This document shows, in pieces, positions 7,806 through 17,669 of a stretch of 37,583 nt of DNA. The translations under genes and the position numbers were made by a program. The stretch lies in the NCBI GenBank assembly GCA_018061005.1, contig JAGOVA010000025.1, forward strand, positions 1-37,583. The letters are read 5' to 3'. This stretch comes from Sterolibacterium sp. (GTDB taxonomy: Bacteria > Pseudomonadota > Gammaproteobacteria > Burkholderiales > Rhodocyclaceae). The first letter of the stretch is position 1; each line of letters starts with the position of its first letter. The notes beneath the pieces were generated by a model. That model saw only the letters and a list, made by a program, of their open reading frames with translations. It was not told the origin of the DNA and did not search any database.

Positions 7806-8201
7806 CTACTGACTGGCCGCCAATTTGAGTTCAACGGCCTGGACGTTCTCGCCCTGGTGCATCAGCCGCCCGTCGATGACAGCACCCAGGTGGATTTCGA
7901 TTGTATTGTACTGGACATCGCCTGTGACTCGCGCCTGCGGCTGGAGTTCCAGAAACTCACCCGCCACCAGCGCGCCGTCGACCGTGCCGTTGATCACCAG
8001 ATGCGCCACGCGGATGTCTCCTTCGATGCGCGCCTGTTCGCTCACTACCAGCGCACCGCCTTCCGCCGTCACATTGCCTTTGATTTCACCTTCCACCCGC
8101 AAACCACCCGTGAAGCTGACATCACCCACGATGCGTGTCCCCGCACCGATCAGGGTATCGATACGCCCGGGTGTGATGGCTGATTTTTTTCGTGCGAACA
8201 T
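7806..8201 (-). CDS. Bactofilin (polymer-forming cytoskeletal protein)
   Basis: A 131-residue bactofilin. The protein is a right-handed beta-helix built from short repeats of about 18 residues: TRIVGDVSFTGGLRVEGE, IKGNVTAEGGALVVSEQA, RIEGDIRVAHLVINGTVD and so on, each with the hydrophobic/Gly pattern of the domain. The flanking tails are short and charged. Bactofilins self-assemble without nucleotide into filaments at the membrane and act in cell shape, stalk formation or cell-wall localisation. The N-terminus MFARKKSAI could be a membrane-targeting segment. It is 14 bp downstream of the coiled-coil membrane protein gene, which suggests joint function. A GAAAGGAAG tract gives the ribosome-binding site. 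Confidence 0.92.
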   Translation of the reverse strand: MFARKKSAITPGRIDTLIGAGTRIVGDVSFTGGLRVEGEIKGNVTAEGGALVVSEQARIEGDIRVAHLVINGTVDGALVAGEFLELQPQARVTGDVQYNTIEIHLGAVIDGRLMHQGENVQAVELKLAASQ

Positions 8202-8215
8202 GTTCGCTTCCTTTC

Positions 8216-8998
8216 TTACAAGGTCACACTGCGGCTGGCCTTCAGCGTGCCATTCTGCAACAGACGCGCTTCCAGACTCACCACGCGCGCCCCCGATGGC
8301 ACTGTAAATTCACCGTCGATACGCCGAAAGTATTTGAAACTGACGTGATATTGCGTCACATCCTTAGCCGGTTGCGGCGCAACGGGGAGGGTCATCATAA
8401 CATCCTGACCCTGCTGGCGCATGCGGATCAACAGTTGCAACTCACCCTTGAACTCCTTCTGCTCGCGCGCCGCACCCGCCATCACTGCTAGCAGGTGGTA
8501 GCGGTAGTGCTGCGCGGCCACGGCATCTGCTTCGGCACGCAGCCGCTGGATACTCAGCCCCGTGGCCTGGCCTTCGGTACGCGCCAGATTTTCAAACAGC
8601 GCCAGCTCATCTTTGAGCCGGGCATTATCGCCTTCCAGCCCCTGCACCTGACGGGTTAGTTGCTGCTGCGCCGCTTGTTCGATCTGCAGACGACTCTCGC
8701 CGACATCCGCCAGGCTGCGCCAGTGGCCGACGTTCTTTTGCAGATCATCAAGCTGCGCCTGCAAGGTGGCAATCCGCTGCTCACTGCTGCCACGATCAAA
8801 ACCCGCCGCACGGCCGCCCTGGTCGTAAGCCCAGCGCCCCAGCCCGGCCAGCAGCAGCAGCGCGAAAACGCCGCCGATGAGCCACCAGTGCCCGGGCGTA
8901 TGCGTGCGTACCGCCACACGCGGTGCCGAAATGCCGAAACGGTTGCGCCAGCGGCGCAGTTTCAGGGCAGTACGGGGATTTGCTCGAGACCGAGACAC
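8216..8998 (-). CDS. Membrane-anchored coiled-coil protein (DUF6776-like)
   Basis: About 260 residues. After a basic N-terminus comes one transmembrane segment ([21 protein letters not shown]). A long heptad-rich, Gln/Leu-rich coiled coil follows ([13 protein letters not shown] through [11 protein letters not shown]), then a C-terminal beta-rich domain ending in [15 protein letters not shown]. This topology and the place between argC and a bactofilin gene match a betaproteobacterial family I know as DUF6776; that assignment is from memory. No function is established; a periplasmic or envelope role with the bactofilin is inferred. There is no ATG near the start. GTG at 8996-8998 is preferred (GTG at 9007 is also possible), giving a 37-bp overlap with argC. 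Confidence 0.75.
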   Translation of the reverse strand: MSRSRANPRTALKLRRWRNRFGISAPRVAVRTHTPGHWWLIGGVFALLLLAGLGRWAYDQGGRAAGFDRGSSEQRIATLQAQLDDLQKNVGHWRSLADVGESRLQIEQAAQQQLTRQVQGLEGDNARLKDELALFENLARTEGQATGLSIQRLRAEADAVAAQHYRYHLLAVMAGAAREQKEFKGELQLLIRMRQQGQDVMMTLPVAPQPAKDVTQYHVSFKYFRRIDGEFTVPSGARVVSLEARLLQNGTLKASRSVTL

Positions 8999-9990
8999 TC
9001 GTCGCACCCGAACATCAGGTTCATGTTCTGCACCGCCTGCCCGGCCGCGCCCTTGACCAGATTGTCGATCACCGAAAGGATCACCAGGGTATCGCCGCCC
9101 TGCGGCCGATGCACGGCAATCCGGCAACTATTGGAGGCTCGCACCGAGCGTGTTTCAGGATGGCTGCCCGGCGGTAATACATCGACGAAGCGTTCACCCG
9201 CATAGCGCTGCTCAAACAACGTCTGGAAATCGTCCTCCCGCGTGATGCGCGCGTACAGGGTGGCATGTATCCCCCGGATCAGCGGCGTCAGATGCGGCAC
9301 AAAGGTCAGCCCCACCTCACGCTGTGCCACTCGCGCCAGACCCTGACGCACCTCTGGCAAATGACGATGCCCGGCCACACCATACGCCTTGAAGTTATCC
9401 GCCGATTCGGAAAAAAGGGTATGCACTTCCGCCTTGCGTCCCGCGCCGGAAACACCCGACTTCACATCCGCCACCAGATGCGCCAGATCGATACAGCCCG
9501 CCTCAACCAGTGGCAGAAAACCCAACTGGGTGGCCGTCGGATAGCAACCCGGATTGGCCACCAGCCGCGCGCCACGGATCAGCTCCCGGTTGATTTCCGG
9601 CAAGCCATACACCGCCTCGGCCACCAGATCGGGGCTGGCATGCGTCATGCCATACCACTTTTCCCAGACCGCTATATCCTTAATGCGAAAATCCGCCGCC
9701 AGGTCGATGACCCGCACCCCGGCATCCAGCAAAGCCCGGGCTTGCTGCATGGCAATGCCGTTGGGCGTGGCAAAAAAAACCACATCACATTCGGCCAGCG
9801 GCGAATCTGCCGGATCGGAAAAACACAGGGCAACCCGCCCGCGCAGGCTGGGGAACATGTCGGCCACAGCCGTACCTGCCTCGCCGCGCGAAGTAATCGC
9901 CTTGAGCGCCACCTGAGGATGCTGCGCCAGCAAACGCAACAGTTCGACACCGGTATATCCCGTGCCACCGACGACACCTACCTTGATCAT
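8962..9990 (-). CDS. argC: N-acetyl-gamma-glutamyl-phosphate reductase
   Basis: Third step of arginine synthesis: NADPH-dependent reduction of N-acetylglutamyl phosphate to the semialdehyde. It is 342 residues, the type 1 ArgC length. The nucleotide-binding loop GGTGYTG is at 8-14, and the catalytic Cys149 lies in ANPGCYPT. A conserved His lies in AGHRHLPE. The start at 9988-9990 is preceded by GGAGA at 6 bp. No other arg gene is adjacent. It heads a likely transcript with the coiled-coil protein, bactofilin and erpA, and lies 77 bp beyond queC. Confidence 0.97.
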   Translation of the reverse strand: MIKVGVVGGTGYTGVELLRLLAQHPQVALKAITSRGEAGTAVADMFPSLRGRVALCFSDPADSPLAECDVVFFATPNGIAMQQARALLDAGVRVIDLAADFRIKDIAVWEKWYGMTHASPDLVAEAVYGLPEINRELIRGARLVANPGCYPTATQLGFLPLVEAGCIDLAHLVADVKSGVSGAGRKAEVHTLFSESADNFKAYGVAGHRHLPEVRQGLARVAQREVGLTFVPHLTPLIRGIHATLYARITREDDFQTLFEQRYAGERFVDVLPPGSHPETRSVRASNSCRIAVHRPQGGDTLVILSVIDNLVKGAAGQAVQNMNLMFGCDECLGLEQIPVLP

Positions 9991-10067
9991 GGAAATCTCC
10001 GCAAAAACAAGCCGGTTATGGTACTGCCACGCCCCTGTCCGACGCAAGCCCGCAGGCGTGTTCCAGG

Positions 10068-10739
10068 TTAAACCGCGTAAAGCGTCGGATCTGCCAGCCC
10101 GGCGGCCACAAAGCCGTCGTGGCGCAAACGGCAGGCGTCGCACTGTCGGCACGCCCGACCCTGCTCATCCGCCTGGTAACACGACACCGTCAGGGCATAA
10201 TCCACCCCGAGACTTTGCCCCAGCCGGATGATTTCAGCCTTGGACAAGTCAATCAGCGGCGCATGCAGATGCAGCGTGCGCCCTTCCACGGCCGACTTGG
10301 TGGCGAGATTCGCCATCACTTCAAAAGCCCGGATGTACTCCGGCCGACAATCCGGATAACCCGAATAATCCACCGCATTGACCCCGACAAAAATATCCCG
10401 GGCATCAAGCACCTCCGCCCAGGCCAGCGCCAGCGACAACATGATGGTATTGCGTGCGGGCACATAGGTCACGGGGATCCCCGGCTGCACGCCGCCCGTG
10501 GGTACAGCAATGCGCTCATCGGTCAGTGCAGAGCCGCCAAAAGTGGCCAGATCCAGCTGCAGGGTGCGCTGCGCCGCCGCGCCCAGACTGGCCGCCACGC
10601 GCGCGGCAGCTTTCAGCTCAGCGTTGTGTCGCTGGCCATAATCAAGCGACAAACAATGACAGGTAAACCCCTGGCTGCGCGCCAATGCCAGTATCGTGGC
10701 CGAATCCAGCCCGCCCGAGAGCAGTACAACCGCGTTCAT
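10068..10739 (-). CDS. queC: 7-cyano-7-deazaguanine synthase
   Basis: ATP-dependent conversion of 7-carboxy-7-deazaguanine to preQ0 in queuosine synthesis. The 223-residue protein has the PP-loop SGGLDS at 8-13. The zinc-binding cysteines near the C-terminus (Cys187, Cys197, Cys200, Cys203) are all present. It lies 27 bp after queE, whose product is its substrate. Both follow cpoB at the end of the tol-pal cluster, a frequent arrangement in proteobacteria. queD is not in the window. Confidence 0.97.
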   Translation of the reverse strand: MNAVVLLSGGLDSATILALARSQGFTCHCLSLDYGQRHNAELKAAARVAASLGAAAQRTLQLDLATFGGSALTDERIAVPTGGVQPGIPVTYVPARNTIMLSLALAWAEVLDARDIFVGVNAVDYSGYPDCRPEYIRAFEVMANLATKSAVEGRTLHLHAPLIDLSKAEIIRLGQSLGVDYALTVSCYQADEQGRACRQCDACRLRHDGFVAAGLADPTLYAV

Positions 10740-10766
10740 TGCATGGCTCCCAGTCCATCCGCACAT

Positions 10767-11402
10767 TCAACGGCCACGTTCATTCCCCCAAAGTATCTTG
10801 TGTAACTGTAGCTGGAAGCGCACCGGCAAGCGATCACGCAAAATCCAGGCCGCCAGCTGTGCCGGTTCCAGTTGCCCCTGCACCGGCGAAAACAACACCG
10901 GGCAGATCTCCGCCAGATGCCGCTCGGTCAATTGCGTCCGCGCCCATTCATAATCCGCCACCGAGGCCAGCACGCATTTGATTTCATCATGCGCGCCCAG
11001 TTCAGCCAGATTTTCCCAACGGTTTTTTTCAGCCTCACCCGAGCCGGGTGCTTTGAGATCCATGATGCGCGCCACGCGGGCATCCAGCCCGCCGATATCG
11101 AGCGCACCGCTGGTTTCCAGCGAAACGTCATAACCCGCCTCGCACAGTGCCGCCAGCAATGCCGGGCAGTCTTTCTGTGCCAGCGGCTCACCGCCGGTCA
11201 CGCAGACGGTACGGCAAGCCCACCCGGCCACCCGCGCCAGCACCTGCGCGACCGTCAGCGATGCGCCGCCCACAAAGGCGTGTTCGCTGTCGCACCAGGT
11301 GCAGCGCAACGGGCAACCCGTCAGCCGAACAAAAACCGTCGGCAAACCCACCCGCGTCGACTCACCTTGCAGGGAGTGGAAAATCTCATGAACCAGCAGC
11401 AT
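10767..11402 (-). CDS. queE: 7-carboxy-7-deazaguanine synthase (radical SAM)
   Basis: Radical SAM enzyme turning 6-carboxytetrahydropterin into 7-carboxy-7-deazaguanine for queuosine. It is 211 residues. The iron-sulfur triad is Cys30, Cys34 and Cys37 (CPLRCTWCD, the CX3CX2C form). The substrate region begins FHSLQGESTRVGLPTVFVRLTGC, and VTGGEPLAQ is the SAM-binding GGE motif. The start is ATG at 11400-11402. It lies between cpoB (32 bp upstream) and queC. A shared transcript with the Tol-Pal genes is likely from spacing. Confidence 0.96.
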   Translation of the reverse strand: MLLVHEIFHSLQGESTRVGLPTVFVRLTGCPLRCTWCDSEHAFVGGASLTVAQVLARVAGWACRTVCVTGGEPLAQKDCPALLAALCEAGYDVSLETSGALDIGGLDARVARIMDLKAPGSGEAEKNRWENLAELGAHDEIKCVLASVADYEWARTQLTERHLAEICPVLFSPVQGQLEPAQLAAWILRDRLPVRFQLQLHKILWGNERGR

Positions 11403-11434
11403 TCAAAACCACCCGCCGCCACAAAAACCCGGCT

Positions 11435-12211
11435 TCACTTCTTCTGCAAACGTGAACGTGCCACCTGCGCGGCACCACTGGCCGGATATTTCTCGACCAG
11501 TTGCTCAAGTGCCTTGCGAGCGCCTTTGAGATCCCAGCCATCCCGCAGGCTGTTGGCCTGTGCCAACAGCGCGTCCGGTGCCTTGACATCGGCGGGCCAG
11601 GTGGCGACCACCTTGCCAAACAAATCCGCCGCCTTGCGGAAGTCATGCAGTTGATACAACGCCGAAGCCGCCCAGTAATGGGCATTCGGCAACATGGTGC
11701 TGCTGGCGTAGGTGATGATAAAACCATTGAAAGCCGCAAACGCTTCTTTGTAGCGAGTCCCCTTGAATAGCGTCAGGGCGGCTTCGTAATCGCGCATCTC
11801 GGCCGCCGGATCCGTTGCCGCAGGTGGCGATGCTGCATCATCGGGTTTGCTTTCAGGCGCAGCGGTTTCCAGCTTGCGTAAGCGACCATCCAGATCAATA
11901 TAAAAATCCTTCTGCCGCTTCTGCGCCGTCTCCAGATCAAACGTCACCACCTCCAGCTGACCACGCAGCGTAGCAATTTCAGTTTTGATCTGTTCAATCT
12001 GGTTGGCCAGATCCAGCTGGCTGCGTGTACCTGTCGTCGCCGTGGTGTTTACGGCATCGATGCGTTTGGTCTGCTCCGTCAAATCGCGACGCAACCCCTC
12101 AATGCGATTGCGCGCCTCGTCGTCATCAAACAAGCCCGCATGCGCCGGCGCGGCCACCCAGCCGACCTGCCACGCCGCCACACACAGCAAAACGCACAGC
12201 CGCCGTTTCAT
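11435..12211 (-). CDS. cpoB: Tol-Pal system protein CpoB (YbgF)
   Basis: Periplasmic protein that coordinates peptidoglycan synthesis with Tol-driven outer-membrane constriction at division. It is 258 residues. Residues 1-24 form a signal peptide ending in AHA. A coiled-coil trimerisation region follows (roughly 30-95, heptads around RIEGLRRDLTEQTKRID and IEQIKTEIATLRGQLE). A C-terminal TPR domain comes next, with YEAALTLFKGTRYKEAFAAFNGF, PNAHYWAASALYQLHDFRKAADLFGKVV and RKALEQLVEKYP. Its ATG overlaps the pal stop by one base (TGATG), implying translational coupling. Confidence 0.95.
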   Translation of the reverse strand: MKRRLCVLLCVAAWQVGWVAAPAHAGLFDDDEARNRIEGLRRDLTEQTKRIDAVNTTATTGTRSQLDLANQIEQIKTEIATLRGQLEVVTFDLETAQKRQKDFYIDLDGRLRKLETAAPESKPDDAASPPAATDPAAEMRDYEAALTLFKGTRYKEAFAAFNGFIITYASSTMLPNAHYWAASALYQLHDFRKAADLFGKVVATWPADVKAPDALLAQANSLRDGWDLKGARKALEQLVEKYPASGAAQVARSRLQKK

Positions 12212-12765
12212 CAGAACTCGCCGGTGTAGAGAATGTCCGCGCGGCGATTTTCTGCCCAGCACGCCTCGCTATGTTCGGTGCAACGCGGCTTTTCCTCGCC
12301 CAGGCTGACGGCTTCCATTTGCTCTTCCCGGGTGCCCAGCAGTTGCAGAGATTTCTTGGTCGCCTCGGCACGCTTCTGCCCCAGCGCCAGGTTGTATTCA
12401 CGACTGCCGCGTTCGTCGGCATTGCCCTGAATCAGCACCTTGAGCCTGGCGTTATGCTCCAGAAAACGACCATGCGCCTCGACCAGCGGCTTGAACTCAT
12501 CCTTGATGATGTACTGGTCAAAATCGAAAAACACCGTGCGCTTGGAGAGGATGCTCTTGGGATCTTTGAGCTGGGCAATATCATTGCCATCCACCGTGCC
12601 CGCCGTCACAGCCGTCACCTGCGGCGACTCGACCGAAACCGGCCCCGGCTTGTGATCTTCCACCTTGGCGGCGGACTGCTCCTCCGGCACGCGTGGCTGG
12701 CTGCTACAGGCCACCAGCAACAAGGCGGTCGCGAGCAAGGAAAGCGGGGTGGAAAATTTGTACAT
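12211..12765 (-). CDS. pal: Peptidoglycan-associated lipoprotein Pal
   Basis: Outer-membrane lipoprotein that binds peptidoglycan and is repositioned by TolB/TolA. It is 184 residues. The lipobox LLVAC places the lipidated Cys at residue 20. A flexible linker precedes the OmpA-like domain, with VFFDFDQYIIKDEF and NADERGSREYNLALGQKRAEA, which carries the conserved diaminopimelate-binding Asp and Arg. The segment CTEHSEACWAENRRADI is the usual Pal C-terminal block with a Cys pair. The start at 12763-12765 is preceded by CAGGAGA. It sits between tolB and cpoB. Confidence 0.97.
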   Translation of the reverse strand: MYKFSTPLSLLATALLLVACSSQPRVPEEQSAAKVEDHKPGPVSVESPQVTAVTAGTVDGNDIAQLKDPKSILSKRTVFFDFDQYIIKDEFKPLVEAHGRFLEHNARLKVLIQGNADERGSREYNLALGQKRAEATKKSLQLLGTREEQMEAVSLGEEKPRCTEHSEACWAENRRADILYTGEF

Positions 12766-12788
12766 GGCGGTTCTCCTGGCAAGATGCA

Positions 12789-14120
12789 TCATTTAGGGAA
12801 AGGTCCCCAGGCCGGCTCACGGACATCGGCAGCCGGTACGGAGAGTTTCTGTTTAACACGACCATCACTGGAAACTGCGGCCAGCACGCCGCGTCCATTG
12901 ATTTCGGTGGCATAAATGATCATCCGCCCATTCGGGGAAAAACTGGGCGATTCGTCTTTGAGCGTATCGGTGAGGGTCTGTGACTGGCGGCTGGCCAGAT
13001 CCATCAACGCCAACTGGAAGCGGCCATTGTTACGCGCAATGTAGGCCATGCTCTTGCCGTCCGGCGACAATCGCGGCGTGACGTTGTAGCTACCTTCAAA
13101 AGTGACGCGCTGCGCCTCGCCGCCCCCGGCAGGGATGCGGTAAATCTGCGGGCTGCCACCGCGGTCGGAGGTGAAATAAATGAACTGGCCATCCGGCGAG
13201 AACTGTGGCTCGGTGTCGATCCCCCGCGAAGAAGCCAGACGCATCACACCACTCCCATCCGCATTGACGATGAACAGCTGCGAGCCACCTTCTTTAGAGA
13301 GCACCACCGCCAGACGCTTGCCGTCCGGTGACCAGGCCGGTGCTGAGTTAGAGCCTTTGAAATTGGCCGCCACATGACGACGGCTGGTGGTCAGCGCATG
13401 CACATACACCACCGGCTTTTTGGCTTCGAAAGACACATAAGCCAGCTTGGTGCCATCAGGCGACCAGGTCGGTGAGATGATCGGCTCGCGTGAAGTCAGC
13501 GCGGTTTGCGCGTTCATGCCGTCCGCATCGGCAATCTGCAGCTCATAACGCCCGGTGCTTTTGACCACATAAGCGATATGCGTCGAGAAGATTCCCGGTT
13601 CGCCGATCAGCTTTTCATACACATAATCCGCCGCACGATGCGCCACGGAGCGCAGCTGTGTGGGCGTGGAAATGTAGGATTGATTACCCAGCGAGGCCTG
13701 CTTGAGAACGTCCAGCAGACGCATCCGCGTTTCGAAACGGCCATCTGCGGTTTGTGCAGTTTGCACGCTACCGCTCACCAGTGCATCGGCACTGCGCGCC
13801 TTCAGGTCTGCAAAATTCACCGGGCTGGTTTCGTTCATGGAAACCAGCCCCGGCTCCACCAGACGAAACAGGCCGCTGCGTTCCAGATCGGCACGCAGCA
13901 CTGCCGTCAGTGCCTGGGCGGCCAATCGATCGCCAGAAAAATCAGCCACGGCAATCGGCAGGCGATTCGCCCCCGCGCCGGTGATTTCGATGGAAAGCTG
14001 CGCCTGAGCAGCCAGCGTCACGCAGCACAGCGCAACCCCCAGCAGGCGGCTCAGCAACGGAAAATGAGGAGCATGAGGGGAACAACGGCGGGGCTTTGGA
14101 GTTTGTACGAAATTCAGCAT
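12789..14120 (-). CDS. tolB: Tol-Pal system translocation protein TolB
   Basis: Periplasmic beta-propeller that links Pal to TolA. It is 443 residues from the ATG at 14118-14120. A long signal peptide ends in AQA at about residue 40. An N-terminal alpha/beta domain follows (IAVADFSGD, FRLVEPG). Five PD40/WD40-like blades are visible: PTWSPDGTKLAYVS, PAWSPDGKRLAVVL, PQFSPDGQFIYFTSD, PRLSPDGKSMAYIA and PSFSPNGRMIIYAT. The start has no Shine-Dalgarno sequence. A perfect TATAAT lies 6 bp upstream of it, and a TTG start closer to the signal core is also possible. It lies 28 bp after tolA. Confidence 0.96.
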   Translation of the reverse strand: MLNFVQTPKPRRCSPHAPHFPLLSRLLGVALCCVTLAAQAQLSIEITGAGANRLPIAVADFSGDRLAAQALTAVLRADLERSGLFRLVEPGLVSMNETSPVNFADLKARSADALVSGSVQTAQTADGRFETRMRLLDVLKQASLGNQSYISTPTQLRSVAHRAADYVYEKLIGEPGIFSTHIAYVVKSTGRYELQIADADGMNAQTALTSREPIISPTWSPDGTKLAYVSFEAKKPVVYVHALTTSRRHVAANFKGSNSAPAWSPDGKRLAVVLSKEGGSQLFIVNADGSGVMRLASSRGIDTEPQFSPDGQFIYFTSDRGGSPQIYRIPAGGGEAQRVTFEGSYNVTPRLSPDGKSMAYIARNNGRFQLALMDLASRQSQTLTDTLKDESPSFSPNGRMIIYATEINGRGVLAAVSSDGRVKQKLSVPAADVREPAWGPFPK

Positions 14121-14126
14121 GTCAAA

Positions 14127-14132
14127 ATTATA
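14127..14132 (-). promoter_or_regulatory. Possible internal -10 element just before tolB
   Basis: A perfect TATAAT on the minus strand ends 6 bp before the tolB ATG. The -35 region is poor (at best AAGACT at 18 bp). If active, transcription would begin at or next to the ATG. Evidence is a hexamer alone. Confidence 0.25.
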
Positions 14133-14148
14133 ACGTCGTATCCATTTT

Positions 14149-14985
14149 TCAGTCTTCCAGCGGACGGAATTTGAGCTCCAGCTCGCGCGAGAATAAATCC
14201 GCCTGGCCGGGTTTGGGCAAAGGAGAAGACTTGCGAATTGCCCGCTCAACCGCGGCATCGTAACCCGCATGGCCGCTCGAACGCTTCAGCTTTACATCCA
14301 GAATCTCACCGCTCGGGAACTGTGTGACCTCGAAGACGGCCTCCGGGTTCCCGTTAATATCGTGCGGCAACACAATATTGCTGCGGATGCGCCCACGGAT
14401 GCGCGCAATGTAATCGGCCGTGGCTCTGGCACTTGCCGCATTCGCTGCCCTCTGCTGCAAATGAGCCAGCTCGCGCGCCGCATCGTTTGAATAATCGGCG
14501 GCACGCCGCTGCGCCGTAGTCTGTCTGAGTTCCTGCTCAAGCTGCTTGCGGAACGGATCTTCTTGCGGTGGCGGTGGCTGCGGAACCGGCACTGCCTTGG
14601 GCGGCGGCTTCTTTTTTTCCTCATCCTTCAACGCAATATCCGGCTTATGCAGCGGCGGCGCAGGTCTGGGCTCCACCGGCCGGGGTTCCATCGGCCTGGG
14701 CGCAAATGCAGGCGGATGCGGTGGTTTGACTTCAGCCACGGCCGCCGCAGGTGCGGTTACGTCCTCCGCCCGGACCAGCTCAACTTCAACGGCATGATTA
14801 ACCTGAGTGGTCCAGCGCACCCCAAAGACCAGCAAGGCCAGCAAAGCCAGATGCACCGCCAGGGTCAGCCCCAGCGCGAGGTATTTACCCCGTGCCGAAC
14901 CTCCCGTGGTGGGCGGCATCGCCTCATGCAGCGGCAAGGTTTGGGCAGGGGCGTGGCCCATCGGTTCAGCGTGCAATGAAGTCAC
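14149..14985 (-). CDS. tolA: Cell envelope integrity protein TolA
   Basis: Inner-membrane protein that transmits proton-motive force from TolQR to TolB-Pal. It is 278 residues, far shorter than E. coli TolA (421) but common for betaproteobacteria. One transmembrane helix lies near 36-56 (LALGLTLAVHLALLALLVFGV). A Pro/Lys/Glu-rich spanning region follows (repeated PRPxEPRP and EEKKKPPPK), then a helical Gln/Ala/Arg stretch. The C-terminal TonB-like TolA domain comes last (YIARIRGRIRSNIVLP, FPSGEILDVKLKRSSGHAGYDAAVERAI). It starts with GTG, overlapping the tolR stop by four bases (GTGA). Confidence 0.94.
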   Translation of the reverse strand: MTSLHAEPMGHAPAQTLPLHEAMPPTTGGSARGKYLALGLTLAVHLALLALLVFGVRWTTQVNHAVEVELVRAEDVTAPAAAVAEVKPPHPPAFAPRPMEPRPVEPRPAPPLHKPDIALKDEEKKKPPPKAVPVPQPPPPQEDPFRKQLEQELRQTTAQRRAADYSNDAARELAHLQQRAANAASARATADYIARIRGRIRSNIVLPHDINGNPEAVFEVTQFPSGEILDVKLKRSSGHAGYDAAVERAIRKSSPLPKPGQADLFSRELELKFRPLED

Positions 14986-15422
14986 CGATCAGTGCGTGGC
15001 TGCGTAACCGCCTGCGTGGCTGCGGGCTGCACCAGCAAACCGATTTTGGTGAGCTGGTTCTTCTGCAGATCATCCATGACATTCAACACGGCTTCGTAAC
15101 GCACGCTCTTGTCACCCGCAATCAGGATCGCCTGTTGCGGGTTTTTCGTCTGCGCGGCCTTAAGCCGCGCCACCAGCTCGGCGCGCTCCAACCCCACTTC
15201 GCCCCCCCCCTTGCTGCGATCGCGCAGCGACAAGTGCGTATCGGCGTGGATCACCACCTCCAGCGGCGCGACCGGCGGCTGAGATGCCTTGGCGACACTG
15301 GGCAGATCGACACTCCCGGTCTGGATCATCGGGGCGGTCACCATGAAAATCACCAGCAGCACCAGCATCACGTCGATGTAAGGCACCACGTTGATCTGGT
15401 TCATCAATCGCCGCTGTTTCAT
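14982..15422 (-). CDS. tolR: Biopolymer transporter TolR (ExbD family)
   Basis: Stator partner of TolQ that helps convert proton flow into TolA movement. It is 146 residues. A single N-terminal transmembrane helix contains the proton-coupling Asp17 (VVPYIDVMLVLLVIFMV). A periplasmic domain follows. GGAGG at 8 bp supports the ATG at 15420-15422. The coding strand contains nine consecutive G residues (15202-15210) at Lys71-Gly74, a slippage-prone tract. The C-terminal QAATQAVTQ comes from a short DNA repeat. It overlaps tolA by four bases. Confidence 0.96.
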   Translation of the reverse strand: MKQRRLMNQINVVPYIDVMLVLLVIFMVTAPMIQTGSVDLPSVAKASQPPVAPLEVVIHADTHLSLRDRSKGGGEVGLERAELVARLKAAQTKNPQQAILIAGDKSVRYEAVLNVMDDLQKNQLTKIGLLVQPAATQAVTQPRTDR

Positions 15423-15436
15423 CGTCTCAACCTCCT

Positions 15437-16114
15437 TCAGCGCAACTGGCGTTGCAGGATGTTGAGGAATTCCTCCATGAAACTTTCGAGACGTACCGTC
15501 AGACGATCGACATCATGGGCATAACGGTTGTATGCCACCACCGCCGGAATCGAGGCAAACAGGCCGATGGCCGTGGCTACCAGGGCTTCGGCAATACCGG
15601 GAGCCACCGCCGAAAGCGTAGCCGAGCTCATCTGCCCAAGGCCACGGAAGGAGTGCATGATGCCCCACACCGTACCAAACAGCCCCACATAAGGCGACAC
15701 CGAGCCCACCGATGCAAGAAATGACAAATGGGCATCTAGCGCGTCCACCTCGCGCTGGCAGGTTGCCCGCATTGCCCGCCGCGCGCCATCGACGATCATC
15801 GCCGGGTCAGCTGTTTTCTGCCCGCGCAACTTGGCAAACTCCCGATAACCCGCCTCAAAAATATGCTCCAGCGCGCCGCCGCCATGACGATCATGCACAG
15901 CAGCCTGATACAGGGCGTTCAGATCGCCGCCGCTCCAGAATTCGCGCTCAAATTGCTCGGTTTGTACCCGCGCATCACGCAGGGCAAACCACTTGCGGAA
16001 AATCCAGTACCACGACATCACCGACACACACACCAGCAACAGCAAGATCAGCTTGACCACCAGGCTCGCATTGGCCACAAGCTCGATAATCGACATATCC
16101 TGGGTCATATTCAT
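15437..16114 (-). CDS. tolQ: Proton channel protein TolQ (MotA/TolQ/ExbB family)
   Basis: Inner-membrane proton-channel subunit powering the Tol-Pal system. It is 225 residues with three transmembrane segments: SLVVKLILLLLVCVSVMSWYWIF near 17-39, VGSVSPYVGLFGTVWGIMHSF near 135-155, and IAEALVATAIGLFASIPAVVAYN near 172-194. The VGLFGTVWGI and EALVATAIGLFAAIPA-type strings are diagnostic. Two ATGs lie close together (16114 and 16108); neither has a strong ribosome-binding site. It follows ybgC by 15 bp and precedes tolR by 14 bp. Confidence 0.96.
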   Translation of the reverse strand: MNMTQDMSIIELVANASLVVKLILLLLVCVSVMSWYWIFRKWFALRDARVQTEQFEREFWSGGDLNALYQAAVHDRHGGGALEHIFEAGYREFAKLRGQKTADPAMIVDGARRAMRATCQREVDALDAHLSFLASVGSVSPYVGLFGTVWGIMHSFRGLGQMSSATLSAVAPGIAEALVATAIGLFASIPAVVAYNRYAHDVDRLTVRLESFMEEFLNILQRQLR

Positions 16115-16129
16115 TATTTCATTCCAAAA

Positions 16130-16558
16130 TCAGATTTCAGCAGTTTCAGGCGCCAGCTGCCGGAACAACGCCAGCAAATCCGACGGCAACGCACAGGCGC
16201 GGCCATCCCGCGCCGGATTCACACAGGCAATCCGCATCAAACCTTGCGCCAGTATTTCCGCCCCGCGCAACACGCGCTGGTCAAACACCACCTGCGCGCG
16301 CCCGACCGAAGCCACCCGCGTATCAATTTCCAGCAGATCATCCAGCCGCGCCGGTTTCAAATAATCAACCGCCGCCGAGCGTGCCACAAACGCCACGCCC
16401 TGCACCTCGACCATGCGCGACTGCTGGAAGCCCAACTGCCGCAGCCACTCGGTGCGCGCCCGCTCCATGAACTTCAGGTAATTCGCGTAATAAACCATGC
16501 CCGCCGCGTCGGTATCTTCGTAATAGACGCGCACCGGCAAAACAAAGTTCCGCGACAT
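16130..16558 (-). CDS. ybgC: Tol-Pal system-associated acyl-CoA thioesterase YbgC
   Basis: Hotdog-fold thioesterase, first gene of the tol-pal cluster in most proteobacteria; it hydrolyses short acyl-CoAs and has been linked to phospholipid metabolism. It is 142 residues. The signature YYEDTDAAGMVYYANYLKF holds the catalytic Asp17, and ERARTEWLRQLG follows. ATG at 16556-16558 is chosen because the family begins a few residues before VRVYYEDTD; a GTG six codons upstream would overlap ruvB. It lies 7 bp after ruvB, which ties the recombination gene to the envelope cluster on one transcript. Confidence 0.95.
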   Translation of the reverse strand: MSRNFVLPVRVYYEDTDAAGMVYYANYLKFMERARTEWLRQLGFQQSRMVEVQGVAFVARSAAVDYLKPARLDDLLEIDTRVASVGRAQVVFDQRVLRGAEILAQGLMRIACVNPARDGRACALPSDLLALFRQLAPETAEI

Positions 16559-16565
16559 TTTTTCT

Positions 16566-17669
<1,104 letters not shown>

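Noticed and set aside
10028-10060. Possible terminator after queC (CACGCC/CAGGCGTG arms)
   Set aside because: The stem is bulged, the loop long and there is no T-tract on the minus strand.
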